Shown here: one piece after another, positions 29,790-41,692 of the stretch
How positions within the stretch are numbered: position 1 is the stretch's first letter
Layout of the letters: each line of letters begins with the position of its first letter
DNA from: Strigamia acuminata
Taxonomy: Eukaryota; Arthropoda; Chilopoda; Geophilomorpha; Linotaeniidae
DNA: 64,000 nt
Direction of reading: 5' to 3'
NCBI GenBank assembly: GCA_949358305.1
Contig: OX442314.1
Coordinates: forward strand, 37,979,211 to 38,043,210
Made by a program: the position numbers and the translations under genes
Notes under the pieces: model-generated
What the model was told of the DNA's origin: nothing
The model's input: only the letters and a program-made list of their open reading frames with translations
Database searches by the model: none

Positions 29790-31715
29790 TATGACGGTTT
29801 ACAATGGCTATAAATGCCTATTTTCTATCAAGAAAGCGCTGTTGCGCCAATATGATGGTATTTTTACAATATTCTGTGTAAAACTGATAAATGTCTAGAA
29901 TAAAGTCATTTATGATGTTTCAAATACAAAGATGTTCGTTTATTAAGAATAAACACTAATTTCCACATGATACTAAAGTATCACGGCATAATTACGAAGA
30001 TTCGTCTGCTAAAACCCGCATTTGTCAATGCTCCATATTGCCACTAGATGGCGCGATCGCAATTAGCGATAAATTCGAATACGAACTTGAAAACCTCATG
30101 ATTAAATATAAACGTATATTTAATCAAGTGAATAAATTGTGTTAAATATTAATATAAATATATATTAAATATCTGACATTGTTAAATACAATGTAACTTC
30201 CATTTCTGCGGGACAGAATGTTTAGCGATCAATCGGTCAACCGATCAATCTGATTGGTGGAACCCATTTCCGGTCCTGGGTATCCAGTTCCGGTTGTAAC
30301 AAGGATTAGCATAATTTGCATAAATGCTCCTCCGTATCCACTTCCGGTGATACGGGATTGGAGGGATTCGTGGAACCCATGTTCCAATTGGATGACTGGA
30401 TTAATCCTTAAATCCAGTCAGGTTATATAAACCCAAACAATCGGCCATTCCGCAGCTCTGTTTGATTATTTTCTGTTTGGTATTGTTACTTAAGAAATAT
30501 GATTCGTTGTTCACGTAAAAAAACCTTTTGGTTCTTTGTTGATTTATTCACAAAGAACCGTTGCATGATTCTACAGAATCATGCCACCGCCGGCAATTGA
30601 AGTCGAAGTGCTGGGATCATTATGTTGCATAAATGTTACAGTTTACGGTTGCGACGCCGAAGGAGAACCCGCCGTTGTGCAATTCAGTATCCTCCGGACA
30701 GGACCATGTGGTCTTTCTCGGTATGAACGTATTCCGTTACCGCAAGTAGCATCGTTGCTGTTGAGAATTAGTTCCTTCACCGGATGGTGCCAAAGCAGTC
30801 TGTTTTACAGTAACCACGAGTAGCACCAAGTGTTTGGCAAGCTGATTCTCATGGTATTCGATGCCAAAGTAGTCGGTCTATTATTAGTACCGCGAGAGAT
30901 TATACTGCTGTGCGGAGCCGCGAGCTATCGACTCCTGTGTACGTGATACCGTCAATCGCCAGACGAACGACCGTGTCGCGACGCAGGGGACGCTTGATAC
31001 CGTTCTGCATTGCAAGGCGTATATTTTCTTTCGATGGCAATTGTGTGTTGCGACGGGAAGCCTAATCTTCATTTTATTTATAACAGCTAAATATTAACTT
31101 GGCGACAAGTTGATTAACCAAGTCAGAAGACTTAATTACGATCACGATTACATCAAAGACGCAAATGTAACCGATAAGTTGACGACAACTTATCCACAAA
31201 ATATCTAAATAAGAATTCACAACGATATGAATTAAATATAATTCATAAGCGGAATATTGATAAGTAAATGAATACATTTACTTACACCAATATCCTCCCA
31301 AAGTTGTGGCGGTGCAGACAAAGTCAACCGCAATGCTCAGATCATTCGATTTATCGACGTGCGATAATTTACACAGCGAACCAAGGAAACCAGCGAAGCC
31401 ATATCGGACTCCAGGACACAGCCATCCGGCTTAAGATGACATCTATAATCAGGTCGAGCGATGGGGAAACCGCTCCCATATTCCAGACCCGTAGTGATAT
31501 TATTCTAGGGCCAGTTGGCTAATTCTTTGTATAGTTTAATAGCTGATTTAACTTGCCAAATGTTGGCATTAGTCTTATGTATAATTTAGCTCACTGCATA
31601 TTGTTTGCCAACAATAAACTGTCTTGTATTTATCTCGTATTGTATTCACTGTTTATTTATTGCGATCTCTTCCCGGTACCATTGTTAAATGGGAGTTGTG
31701 GTCGTCACCGTCACA
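29790..31715 (+). repeat. Element C 3' LTR
   Basis: 1926 bp, starting TATGACGG after the polypurine tract and ending GTCACA before CTTG. It is identical to the 5' LTR over the first 703 bp, then diverged, with the heaviest differences around 30940-31190. It contains the same TATA box and structural motifs. Confidence 0.88.
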
Positions 31716-31986
31716 CTTGGAGTTCCACCAAGTGATCGGCTACTTTCAGAAGCGTGTCTTCCCACACTTCGTAGGTTGTCATATCATCGATAACTAGATT
31801 AAAGACGTTGCAAGTCGTTTCAAGCATCGCTTGATCCAACAATTTAACTTTAGGACTTGACATATCGTCGTTTGAAGAAGCAATCGAATTGTTATCCGAG
31901 TCGTTCAAATCTGAATCCGTTGCGGGTGTGAAAGAATTAGGTGCAGGAGAGTCCCACGTGGTCTTACCAGTTCTGGTCGCTGGCAT
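31716..31986 (-). CDS. gag: Element B gag, 5' part (before element C)
   Basis: About 90 codons from ATG 31986 to the insertion point. The piece is rich in Ser/Asp/Asn (DSDLNDSDNNSIASSNDD), then helical. An open frame continues upstream to 32079 without an ATG. At the CTTG duplication the codon is split, and removing C and one CTTG restores a continuous frame into 22270 and downward. It is therefore the true gag N-terminus, disrupted by C. Confidence 0.85.
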
Positions 31987-32079
31987 TGACACAATGTGAC
32001 CAAAAGCAGGACCGCAGCTTGCAAGGTGAACAAGTGGAATTAAGTCACGACCAATGAGGAGACAGGAGATTAGGCTCAA

Positions 32080-33433
32080 GTAGCCATTCTTGGGAGAGGG
32101 ATTAGTGATGTCACTTCCCCCCCCTGGTTTCCCATTGGTAGAAAAATTAAATTAATTCATGGAATTGATTTCCCAGAGTTCCAAGAAAATGTCAAAATTT
32201 AAAATTCCAATCATTCTCGAAAATTCCGAGATTTCCACATGTTTTTCTATTGTTTTCAGGTCGCCATCTTGATTTTTTGACAAAAAATAAAACTTTGACC
32301 AATATAAATGCCGAATTTTCTCCATTTCTGAAGAGAAACAACATTTTTTTGAAAGCAAAATAGAAATTTGTTTGGAACTAGAAGTTCTGAACCAGATCAA
32401 AATGGTCTGATTCCACAAAAACATGACTTTTGTGCTTTCCTAAAAAAGCACGAAATCATGTCTGTAGAACTTCGAAATTTTCAAACCAGTTAATTTTATC
32501 ATTGTTGGCAACAAATAACAAAATCAAACCGCGCTAGCGCGCAGACAAACCGATTCTTGATGCCTCGCAAGAAGAAACAGAGGAAGAAAGATAAGAAAAT
32601 AAAAATAAAAAATTACAAAATACTGGGTGTTTTTTAATCTAAAAGACACTCAAAAAGTTCCAATTTTTAGCAGAAGGTTTTTGCAGATATTTACACTACG
32701 GGGATATTGTTGCAATCTCTTCTTCTGCCCCAAGAGACCAACAAACGCGCCCGCTCACCCCTTTCGGAGACTCATTCCAGTCTGCACGAGGCTGCCTTTC
32801 GACAGAAACGTGCCTACACTGAGATGTCTGTTCATCCCAATGAAATGGTGTTTTTTGTGGAACAGTCAGTTGCACTTAAAGTAAGAAGGAAATGCATCTT
32901 CTGTCCCTAGTCGCCTTGGGTCCCACCCTTCAGCCGCCATTGTGAAGCCATATCGCCCTCCATTTGGCGCTGTATACAACCCGGCATTTGAGGTGATTAC
33001 TACCGCTGTCAGGTGTGGAGTCCCAAGAAAACCATGAAAATCATAGATAGGGAAGTTTAGAGAAAAAGTAAAAAATGAAAAAGATGTAAAAACAACTAAT
33101 TTCCAAATTACAGAGATTGCTCCAGACTGTGGTTCGAGCACAGTCCTTTAACAAACTGCAGTAGCCCAGAAATCAAGCAAGAGTGAATAAAATTCAGAAA
33201 CAAAAGTTACAGGCTAGATTCCCAATCTTTTTTCAAAGTTGGTAGCTACCTGAACGCACAGATATCGTTCCTACGCCCTAACGAACTCTCTGTGCCATTT
33301 GAGCACTTCACCATCGGTATCCCCGTACCTCCGGCAGCTCTCCCTGCTGTCCGTGTCCCAATTTCAGCAACTCTTGGGTTAAATACGTTAACTTGCAGTT
33401 GCCTACCAACCAGTACACGGGACAGGGTAGGAT
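32080..33433 (-). repeat. Dispersed repeat E, copy 2, inside element B leader
   Basis: Inverted match of 11061-12467, directly upstream of the gag open frame of B. It differs from copy 1 by many substitutions and small indels. The boundaries are where similarity ends (GTAGCCATTC on the left, GACAGGGTAGGAT on the right). Confidence 0.6.
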
Positions 33434-34187
33434 TATGACCGATGTGAACCCGGATGAGCGCCTTGAGCAGCCACAACGCAACCCATAAATTATGAGTCGC
33501 AACAAAAATCAAGGCAGTCTTCCCATGTGTGCGGACACTTCGCTGCTACTCGGGTCCAACTACACGCCAACTCACCGCACGTGACTGTTCCCGCGCCAGC
33601 GACCACTAAGCTAGCAACCTGCATCCAAGCGACTAAACGTCCTACAAGAAATTTGGTGTCACTCAAAGCTCAGTTCAACATCGCCTCCTCGCCCGGCCCA
33701 TAATGGAACCAGTGATTGCAGCGTGGCACCTGGAATATGACCGCTTCTCCCCCGTGGGATTTGGTTTGCTGGTGGCCACCAGCGCGCCTCCTCCACGAAT
33801 CGAGTTTGAATACGCTGCAGACTGTCCCATTACTTTTACTTGGGCTGCGCACCAAGAAATAGAAATAATAAAGAAGGTTTGGAATTATATTCCCCTCCCA
33901 ACCACTCAGTTTTTTAGGCTAAGCTAGAAAGGAATAGAAGACCGTTGGAAAGTGTGGCTAGTGTAAGTCCCGGCTTGCCAGTACCCAGGCAAGCTGGACA
34001 TGCAAAGCCACCAATTTTTGTCTGATCAGGGTCCAATGGTCAGCGATTAGCGGCCGTTTCGCCTGCTGACCCCCTGTCACAATCATGACCAAGGAAATTT
34101 CCCCCTCTAGTTGAAAGAAAAAATTCATTTAATATTGTGCTTCGCACAATCAGTAAATTAGAATAGTATTCGCAAGAGAATTCAAAA
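33434..34187 (-). other. Element B leader, rest
   Basis: About 750 bp between repeat E and the primer site, moderately GC-rich, with no convincing gene. I see no further structure. Confidence 0.5.
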
Positions 34188-34206
34188 TCCTGGACGGGCC
34201 CACAAT
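34188..34206 (-). other. Element B primer binding site region
   Basis: The minus strand reads TTGTGGGCCCGTCCAGGAT next to the 5' LTR end. The core TGGGCCCGTCCAGGAT resembles the proline-type site of element A (TGGGGGCCCGTCCGGGAT) with a few changes, and fixes 34207-34829 as the 5' LTR. Confidence 0.65.
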
Positions 34207-34829
34207 TGTGAGTGTTCGGACGGACGCCACGTGGTCGGGGGAGAGCCACGGAGGCGCTGGACGCAACACACACGATAAAACAAACCACGAAATACACGGA
34301 GACACAATATAGTTTTAGTTATGGCTTTATTAGATGTCTAGGGGTATGATTGTAGTGTCCCATAGTGTATTTCCCAAGGCGGCGGTTCCTTCGAACCGTC
34401 CCTAATCAGACCGCGTGGCACGGCGGCCATCGGCCGCCATGACACACGAGGTCGGTAATCGGTTTTGGGCCACGCCGCCGAAGTTACGGTTAACGTCCGG
34501 CGGACGTGGCGCAACTGGACGCTCAGGTCCCGGCGGGCGATATCATCGCCACGCCGATAGTTTGGGTTATCTCAATAGCCAGTTTTGGAGGCGGTCGCAA
34601 CACGACCGTTCGCCTTGCTGGTTGATCAACAACTCTCTTGTCCCTACGGGGACCAACCACTTCCGGAAGGGCGACTTCCGGGGCCCGATCCTGCTTGACC
34701 AAAGGCCCGCAGCTCCACCTGGTTGCGGGGGACCGCAACAGGCTGCGCGAGATACGAGAGGCGCTGGAGCTGCGCCAAGTGCATTGCCGTTGCAGTGCAG
34801 CGACCCGTGCGCAGGGGCAGCTGGTCACA
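34207..34829 (-). repeat. Element B 5' LTR
   Basis: 623 bp, matching 14601-15223 base for base as far as I can compare. It is flanked on the outside by TGTT (34830-34833) and on the inside by the primer site. Confidence 0.93.
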
Positions 34830-34833
34830 TGTT

Positions 34834-35968
34834 ACCAAGTTACCTTGGTTGTACTCAGTCGACAATGGAGGCTCACATGCCGCACTCAACCGTCTGTTCT
34901 TTCATGATGATTTTACTTCGATTTTCGTCCTCGCAGTTATATTTTGACACTCTGTGGTATATTGTTTGAACGAGAAGTATTTTTATTGACCTAGATATAT
35001 TTTAATCGCGATGAACACAACAAAAAGTAGCTTGAAATGGTAGGCCTATTTCTAACAATTCGAGTAATTTTATTTTCTTCGATTCAAAAGGGTTCATTCA
35101 ATGTTTGTGGAAAAACCTTTACTTTATCTTTAAAAGTTATTTTATATAAACTTAATTTCTGTAATTTGATAGTTTATTGTTATTTTTATAATAAGACCGA
35201 ATTACTTGACTTGATTTGTTAGGGGGTGTAAAATCCAACTCTCTACCTCCATTTGGTCACCCCTGGATAAACTGAGCAGCCACTTGGCTCAGTGAAACCA
35301 GAAGAGAGCTCTGGTCACTTGAAAATTTCTGACATTAATTCTAATAATCTAATTGACACTTGTGTATTGTAAGCCCGCATTCATGAATGCGGCATTTACT
35401 TTTTTTAATGTATTGTAAGCCCACATTTCTTCATAAATGTGGCATTTACATGACTGTATTACACAGTTTCTAAATATTTGTGCTGACTATTTTTAAGGAG
35501 AAAGCTGTATAAATTATCCCATTAGGTTGGGTAATCTTTTTCAGTTGGGGATTTTGTATTGAATGGTCCACACATCAACATTTCTCCTGCAATGCTTTTA
35601 GTATTAATAATAATTTAATTAGTAGGGAATGATAATGTTTTATGTGGCAAGGTTTCATGTAGGAGGATATTTTTCTTATAAATTGTCGCTCACTCTTTCT
35701 GCATGCAATCTGCAACAAAACCACACTGGCAATGTGTTGACCAGTTAAGAAAGGTGAAAATACATGGTATTAAATTCAACATTTACAACATAAACATATG
35801 TCACACAAAAATTCATATTTTAAGGATCCCTAGTTGTGGCCATGTGGCAAATTTTTGCGCACAGTTTGAATTTAGGGCATGTTTTGACCAAACTTTAAAA
35901 TGGTGGCTAGAACGAATGCAAAAATTGTGTATACAATCTACGATCACAATTTCCAAACTAAAAACATA
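34834..35968. other. AT-rich spacer with a D-like LTR fragment
   Basis: No gene seen. At about 35221 TTAGGGGG is followed by TGTAAAATCC, which looks like a polypurine tract and LTR start. 35297-35450 then shares with the element D LTR the segment CCAGAAGAGAGCTCTGGTCA and GTAAGCC-hairpin-GGCATTTAC units. It is probably a fragment of a related LTR. Confidence 0.45.
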
Positions 35969-36185
35969 TGACCAGCTGCCCCATCAGGCTGATCACTGCC
36001 AAGCAACGCAAGCCACCTTATGCAGCTCCTGTGCCTCTTGTGTTTCTCGCGCGCCTGTTGCGCAACCACGTGGAGCTGCAGACCTGAGCGTCTACGTAAG
36101 TCGTGTTCCATCTCGTGGCCGACGCCCATTTCATGGCTGATTTCCGTCTCGGAACCTACAGCGACTTTTGGTTCGGCCACGACTT
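35969..36185 (+). repeat. Element B-type LTR fragment
   Basis: Begins TGACCAGCTGCCCC, runs through CGCGCGCCTGTTGCGCAACCA-like sequence and CTGAGCGTCTACGTA, as in the B LTR read from its U3 end. It is diverged and truncated, with plus orientation. Confidence 0.6.
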
Positions 36186-36724
36186 TCGTTTAGCACATCC
36201 AAGTGTGTAAGTCGTATGAGTGGGATGAAAATCTAGCCTAGTTTGCCCACGCCATGCCGCCATCGTACATGGCTGAAAAGTAAAAAAAAAAAAAAAGACG
36301 TATAAAGATGCATGGAAAGAAAGCAAAAATGAGTCAAAAACTGCCAGAAACAGCTTACAACACCCCTTCTTACTTCTCTCCCCCCCCCCCCCCCTTAGCT
36401 GTAGTAGAACCTACTGCGAGGCTGCCGTCCGCGGCCGTTTGGGCGGTCGAAATTGCCTAGAAAAGAAAAGGAAATTAAAAAACACATCAAAAATAGTCTA
36501 AACTAATAAAAAAAAAAAAAAAAACGCCTATAGTCGGCCCCTACTCGTCGGGTACCATGTCCGTGCACAATGTCCTAAACTCGCACTCACTCATATGTAC
36601 TTTACATTCAATGCAATTTCCATTCGGTCGAGAGAGAAGTAAAATCCGAAATTCGCAATTGATTTTGGGGACGAAGATAGACCGCTTGCGTCGTCAAGGC
36701 TTCTGAGATATTACATTTCTGTAT

Positions 36725-37250
36725 TTGGGCCGAGGATTTGAAGTGTCGGATTGGCAAGCCAAGCAGATGGAGGGAGTGGAGAAGACGGAGAGCGGTGAAG
36801 TTAATTTAGTCCGTGCTAACAGCGCTGGTCACAAGGAGAGCGGTGCGAGATTTGGACGGAATAATGCAAGGGTGGGTGTCGGTCGTGGCGGGTCGAGCGT
36901 GCCGCGGAGTGACGCAGAGTCCACGCGTGGTGGAGGAGGAGGGAGGAAGTGCTTTAACTCCGGGCGGGCATGGCCGCATCCGGGACCGCAGGGTTGTCCG
37001 GCAAAGAACATAACGTGTCGAGGTTGTGTAAAAGTCGGCCATTTTGTGCGGTTTTGTAGATCAAAGAAGATTAATCAGTCAGAGTGAGCAGAAGATTAAT
37101 GTGATTGAGGAGTTTGATGATGACGAAGAGATATTTGCGGTTGGTAAGTGTTCTGACAAGGATTGGGGAAAAGGGAAGATGCCGGAGGTAGGGTTGAGGA
37201 TGGGAGAGATGGAGGTGAAGTTCATTTTCAACTTGATTCCTCTGTTGTAG
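36725..37250 (+). pseudogene. Degraded gag-pol fragment of another gypsy-type element
   Basis: 36725-37087 encodes a Gly/Arg-rich stretch followed by double-knuckle-like sequence ending CRGCVKVGHFVRFC (CX2CX4HX4C). The first knuckle has lost a cysteine (CFNS where CxxC is expected, then WPHPGPQGCPAK). The next frame, to about 37250, resembles a linker into a protease start but has no DSG/DTG motif and ends. Family: gypsy-like Gag with a WPH...CPAKG-type knuckle. Clearly decayed; no LTR recognised. Confidence 0.6.
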
Positions 37251-38047
37251 GTACGTCCATTCAATTGAACTTATCGGCCATTTCGTCCATAAATGTTGAA
37301 TTACTAATTTTCGTTGTTATTCTTTCAAATACAACCCAGAGAGTTCGATATTTGTATTGGGTCACACAGTTAACCTGTCTGTGTTCTACAATTAGTGTTT
37401 GTAGATCTCTCTGAAGTTGTCGAGATTCCAGGAATGATGACGCACGATAGTGCCGCGAGCACATTTGGGCACCGAAGTGCTAAACAGACTTTACCAAACC
37501 GGGGCACCAGCCCCCAAGCACGGGACGGGGGGGAAAGGGGGGGGGGGGGGCAGAGGGATCGTAGCAATATCGTCACGTGTCCACAGGTGAACGAGGTGAT
37601 GCTCCATTATAAATCTGGGTCTTCTCAATGGAACACTGTTGGCTTCAAACTCTCTTACTCTGCCGATAGGAAGTTAGATACTGGAAGGCTATTTCCTTGT
37701 CGGTTAAGTCAATTTTGACGTTTTCCAAGTCGTCAGCGTTTCTGTGCCCTCTGGAGACAAAAACAACCATTTCCTGATTGTCTTTTATGGTAATGTGAAG
37801 TATTGAGATGGATATTGCTGAGCGGATGACCAGTGCATGGTCATTGCAAACAATAACATGCTGGTGAAGACTTAAAGTGATAATCCTACACTCCTTCTCA
37901 TCCCAAGCTATAATAAACAGAACTACACTCAATTCAAAATAAATGTAACATTTTGAGGTAGTTCTCATGCTTCGGTTTGTAGAGTCCCTTGGTTAAGATA
38001 TCGGCTGCCATTTGAGTAGACGGCAGGTGATCTAGGTCCATCTTCTT
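37251..38047. other. No gene seen; homopolymer G tract
   Basis: Low-complexity and decayed sequence with a G-rich run at about 37520-37550. I cannot support a gene here. Confidence 0.4.
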
Positions 38048-38405
38048 ATACCTTGTTCGCACCAGAAAGTTTGGGCTAACTCAAAGTTTAAATCTAGTTC
38101 TGGTTCTTGGTGCGAACGCATCTAGCCCAAAATGATCTAGTTAAAAAATTTTTAAACCAGATAATTCTAATCCAGTTGTGTGAACTAGATAATTGCCAAA
38201 GAATTAGATAACTGCCACGGTCACTTCCCACAATTCTGTGCGTAACATGGTCTGTTGATTATCTATTGGCGGCATACTAGCCTAGACATGTGGCTTTTTG
38301 CTTTTTGGTGCGAATGCTCTAGCCTGAACTTTCTAAGCCAATATCTGGCCAGAACCAGATTTATACTTTGGGCTAGCCGTTTGGCTATATCTCGAACATA
38401 TGTTG
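38048..38405. repeat. MITE-like element with imperfect inverted ends
   Basis: The left part CAAAGTTTAAATCTAGTTCTGG is matched on the other strand at the right by CAAAGTATAAATCTGGTTCTGG, and both ends have TTGTTCG / TGTTCGA. Internally CTAG-rich. No coding capacity. Confidence 0.5.
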
Positions 38406-40245
38406 TTGGTTAAAGAAACGGTGTAGTTGAATGCAAAGGGCAGTTTATTTCATAAACAATGATATTCTCTAAAAAAATAGCACAACTGATTTAATCTGTG
38501 ACTTTAGAATAAAGCTAATAAAATGATACAATAAATTAATTAACTTAAACAAAATACGACATACTGATAATTTATACAATGACTAAATAATAAATAAGCT
38601 AAGAATTTTAATGTTAATGATGAAAAATGGAATGCAGTCCTACAGAACCAATATAACATTTGAGAAATGCTTCACTCGGGGTAACCGATGAACAAAACAC
38701 AGCTGCCGCCGATTGGAAGAGAAAATGCATTGCATAAAGGCAGTCAAAAAAGAAATAAATAAAAAAACATTCAAAAAATGAATAAATCGGAAAACATTTA
38801 TTTGGGACAACAGTTGTTTCCTATGTCAATGGCAAACTCTCATTTCTTATGCAAGATGTCATGGACGATGTGTTTAGGGACATTGACGATGTCGGACAAT
38901 CGAACAGTGACACCGACGCATTGCTCGGAGAAAAAAACGAGAATTTCGAAAACTAATCGACGAACGGAACACACATGCCGCCGAAGCCCAGGTACGACTG
39001 GTTGAAAGAGAAAATACATTGCAAAAAGAGGCTAAAAAAATAAATAAATTGGAAAAACATTCATTTTCTGAAATTCCTGAATTCTATCAGGGCTGCAGCA
39101 GCATCTATGATGTTATTCACTACCGCGAAATCTTCAGAGTTGACAGCGGTGGCTGTTAACCCGTCCTCGGAGAAAACAATTGCGTCCGCGCTAGGCGTTT
39201 TCGCTAATAAGGCTGTTGAATAATCAAAAGTCTCTGGCTTCTTTGAAAATGTAATAGTTGATTTGAAATAAAAAAGCTTGTTGCCACTATGAGATTTTGT
39301 ACACTCACTGGGTTAGGATTTATTGTCTCCAAAAATATATACACAAACACGCTCCTATTGGAGCAACACTAATCTGATAATTGGCTTCAGCTGCATTCCT
39401 AGAAGGAGAGCTGAAGCTGGGTTGAGTGACAACAAATCTAACCCCATTTGAATAAAAAAGGTCAATGACACTAAACGTTATAAATGAACAAATAAAAAAC
39501 ATATTAAAAGTAAATGTGAAATATCAAATCAAGTTTTACAAAATAGTAATAATAATGGCACATTAAAGGGAATGTGCACCCAAATTAAAATATTATGAAA
39601 GCAAATACAATTTGTAAATATTAATAAATCAAATACATAAAAATGACCCAAAAACATCACATTAAAGGGAATGTGAACCCTGGAGTAAAACGCCAGTTTT
39701 CACAAAGGCCTTTGTCAAAGCCTCGACTTCCAAATAAAACTCCGCTTTGGTCGGTTTCGTCATTTTGGCCTATTTTGCAGGAGGAGTTGTTGGTGCCTGT
39801 TCTTCTCCACTAGTTGCTGCTGCTGTCCGTTTTTCTGCTGTCCGTTTTGCCTCTTCTGCTAAGTCTTCTCTTCTTTCCCTGGTCGGAATTGCTCGTAATT
39901 CACGATCACGATCGCCACTATCACTTGCGTCGGCCATTTTATGAATGTTTATGACGTTTGTGCCGCCGATGCCCAGGTACGACCGTTTGGAAGAGAAAAT
40001 GCATTGCAAAAAAACGCTCAAAAAATAAATAAATAAAAAATGTCGGGCCAATTGTTATGGCGCTTCCAGGTGAAGCATCCATCCACCACGCGTATTATAA
40101 TGCCCCGAACTACAACAGAAACTAATTACAGTTTATAAATTGTCCCTGTTCTTTACTAGAGACCAGCACACAATAAGAGAAAATACAGTCTGCACCAAAT
40201 TCAAACATTTCATTTTTCACGTGCCGCACAAAGCGGAAAAGACGT
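38406..40245. other. Repeat-derived spacer with coiled-coil gene scraps
   Basis: Three related pieces (about 38700, 38976-39060, 39958-40035) share GCCGCCGA..GCCCAGGTACGA and GAGAAAATGCATTGCAAAAA. The longest reads as a coiled-coil fragment (AEAQVRLVERENTLQKEAKK). A minus-strand mini frame 39934-39770 (MADASDSGDRDRELR...) starts after CATAAAAT. No complete gene. Confidence 0.4.
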
Positions 40246-40337
40246 GTCGCGCCACGTAATACTTATATATCGCGCCACGTAATACTTATATGTCGCGCCA
40301 CGTAATACTTATAAGTCGCGCCATGTAATACAATTGC
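40246..40337. repeat. 23-bp minisatellite, four units
   Basis: GTCGCGCCACGTAATACTTATAT repeated nearly exactly three times, with a fourth diverged unit. Confidence 0.8.
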
Positions 40338-40489
40338 GGCTAAACTTTTCGCCAGGTCATACCACCTGCATGCTTAATAGCGAACGTCGCGCTAAATTAT
40401 CTGTTACGTAACTACCCAGATGCGTATGTGCGAATTTGCGTGATGCGCCAACCCATGTCGCTCGTAGTACTCATCACTGCAAAGAGACA

Positions 40490-41020
40490 GTCAAAAAGTA
40501 ATAAATCGCCTCATGGCCAGGGGAGGACCATGGGGAGTTGGGACACGATTCATGATTAAGTACAACACAGAAAACGCACAGTTTGGATTGAATATCTTTA
40601 TTGTGGTTGTCTAAGGGTTGTGTGTTCACCGTGTTATCGCCTAGGTTGCTGGGTTGCCTTGCAGCAACCCAGCCCAGCCCAGTCCAACCGCTGACCACAT
40701 GGTCGGATTACATTGCCTGCCGTGCATTGCAACATGGCGATCAAGTCACCTCAAGTCATTCTAGACTTGAGGGCGATCTCGCCTCTAGTTGCGATGGCAG
40801 TCACCATCGTCACCTTCATCAGAGTTATCACAACTAGTCAGCACTTGACTGGGGATCCAACTGTCTCCAAAATGGCGATCAAGCCACGAGGAGACCTTAC
40901 GTAATCCTCTGTCCTGATTGGCTGCAATCAGGACACAGCTCCGACAATACGTCATAGGAGCTGCTGAGGATCCTCTTGTTGATGTTGCCAGTGCCGACTG
41001 GCGGTGGCCAGTTGGTCACA
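40490..41020 (-). repeat. Diverged LTR-like segment related to element B
   Basis: On the minus strand it begins TGTGACCAACTGGCCACC (41020 downward), like the TGTGACCAGCTGCCCC start of B LTRs. It carries the CTTTATTGTGGTTGTCTAAGGG motif near its end, matching the AATAAA plus TCTAGGGG region of B. The outer boundary and target duplication are unclear. Confidence 0.45.
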
Positions 41021-41029
41021 TCTTTCTTT

Positions 41030-41181
41030 TTTTTTACCTTCTTAGCTTCTACTTCTTCAACAGTGGGAGATGGTTTTAAGCGCTTTTGTGCCTTTTTTGA
41101 TCTCCTTTCCTTCTTATTATGAATTATTCGTTTCTTACAATCGCTTATACCCAGGATCGGTGTAAAAGCAGCGTCCGCCAT
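41030..41181 (-). other. Short lysine-rich open frame
   Basis: Starts ATG 41181; encodes MADAAFTPILGIS then a Lys/Arg-rich helix, with a possible GTAAAA donor near 41036 just before the LTR-like segment. It could be a first exon cut off by the insertion. No family recognised. Confidence 0.3.
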
Positions 41182-41692
41182 TTTTTTCAGTATGTTTTAT
41201 GACGTTAAAAGTGAAATTGCAGTATCGGATGCATTAAAAGTGAAATTGAGATAAAGATTGATAACTTAAGAACAGTATTGATGTAATTGTGATAATTAAT
41301 TTGTATTTTATTTTATTTTATTTTTTTAGTGTTAATCCATGAAAAAAGAATTTGAAAACTCATTGACAGTAAATTTGAAATTACAGATAAATCGCGGAGA
41401 CCCATGTCTACTACCATCTTATCCACCTTGTTCAAGCAAGGAGTTGTACAAATTGTTTGGGTGTGGGGGAGAAGCAATCACAAAGGAATCTCCTATTTAA
41501 ACCGAGAATAAAAAACAGTGAATCGTTGAAGCACAGCTGTCATCAAAGATAGCCTAAAAAAAATTTAAATTTAATTTTTCCAGGCACATTTTTAATACAA
41601 GAAGATAACATTTAGATGGATAGGTTAGGCGTGAGTTGTTTTATCATTACTTACTTTGTTTTGCCATTACTGGTATTGCAAACCCATATCCT

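Larger units (their letters stand above)
22275..31715 (+). mobile_element. LTR element C, non-autonomous, nested in gag of element B
   Basis: 9.4 kb bounded by long LTRs of 1914 and 1926 bp, flanked by CTTG (22271-22274 and 31716-31719). The inner region has a tRNA-Thr-like primer site, a 3.5-kb AT-rich leader, one gag-like gene (27713-29194) and a polypurine tract. No protease, reverse transcriptase or integrase sequence is present. It shares LTR motifs, primer site, leader block and gag N-terminus with element D, so it probably depends on D-type enzymes. Confidence 0.9.
14601..34829 (-). mobile_element. Ty3/gypsy element B, complete, interrupted by element C
   Basis: Bounded by 623-bp LTRs (14601-15223 and 34207-34829) in which I see no difference, and flanked by TGTT on both sides (14597-14600 and 34830-34833). 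On the minus strand the order is 5' LTR, primer site, leader with a copy of repeat E, gag, pol, ORF3, polypurine tract, 3' LTR. Element C (22275-31715) splits gag and carries its own CTTG duplication. Without C and one CTTG copy, B would be about 10.8 kb. Identical LTRs imply recent insertion. Confidence 0.92.

Noticed and set aside
37645-37968. 107-codon minus-strand open frame
   Set aside because: No recognisable domain, no splice context, in a decayed repeat region.
38976-39165. Coiled-coil coding exon
   Set aside because: Related scraps at 38700 and 39958 with stops and frame changes indicate a dispersed decayed repeat rather than a live gene.
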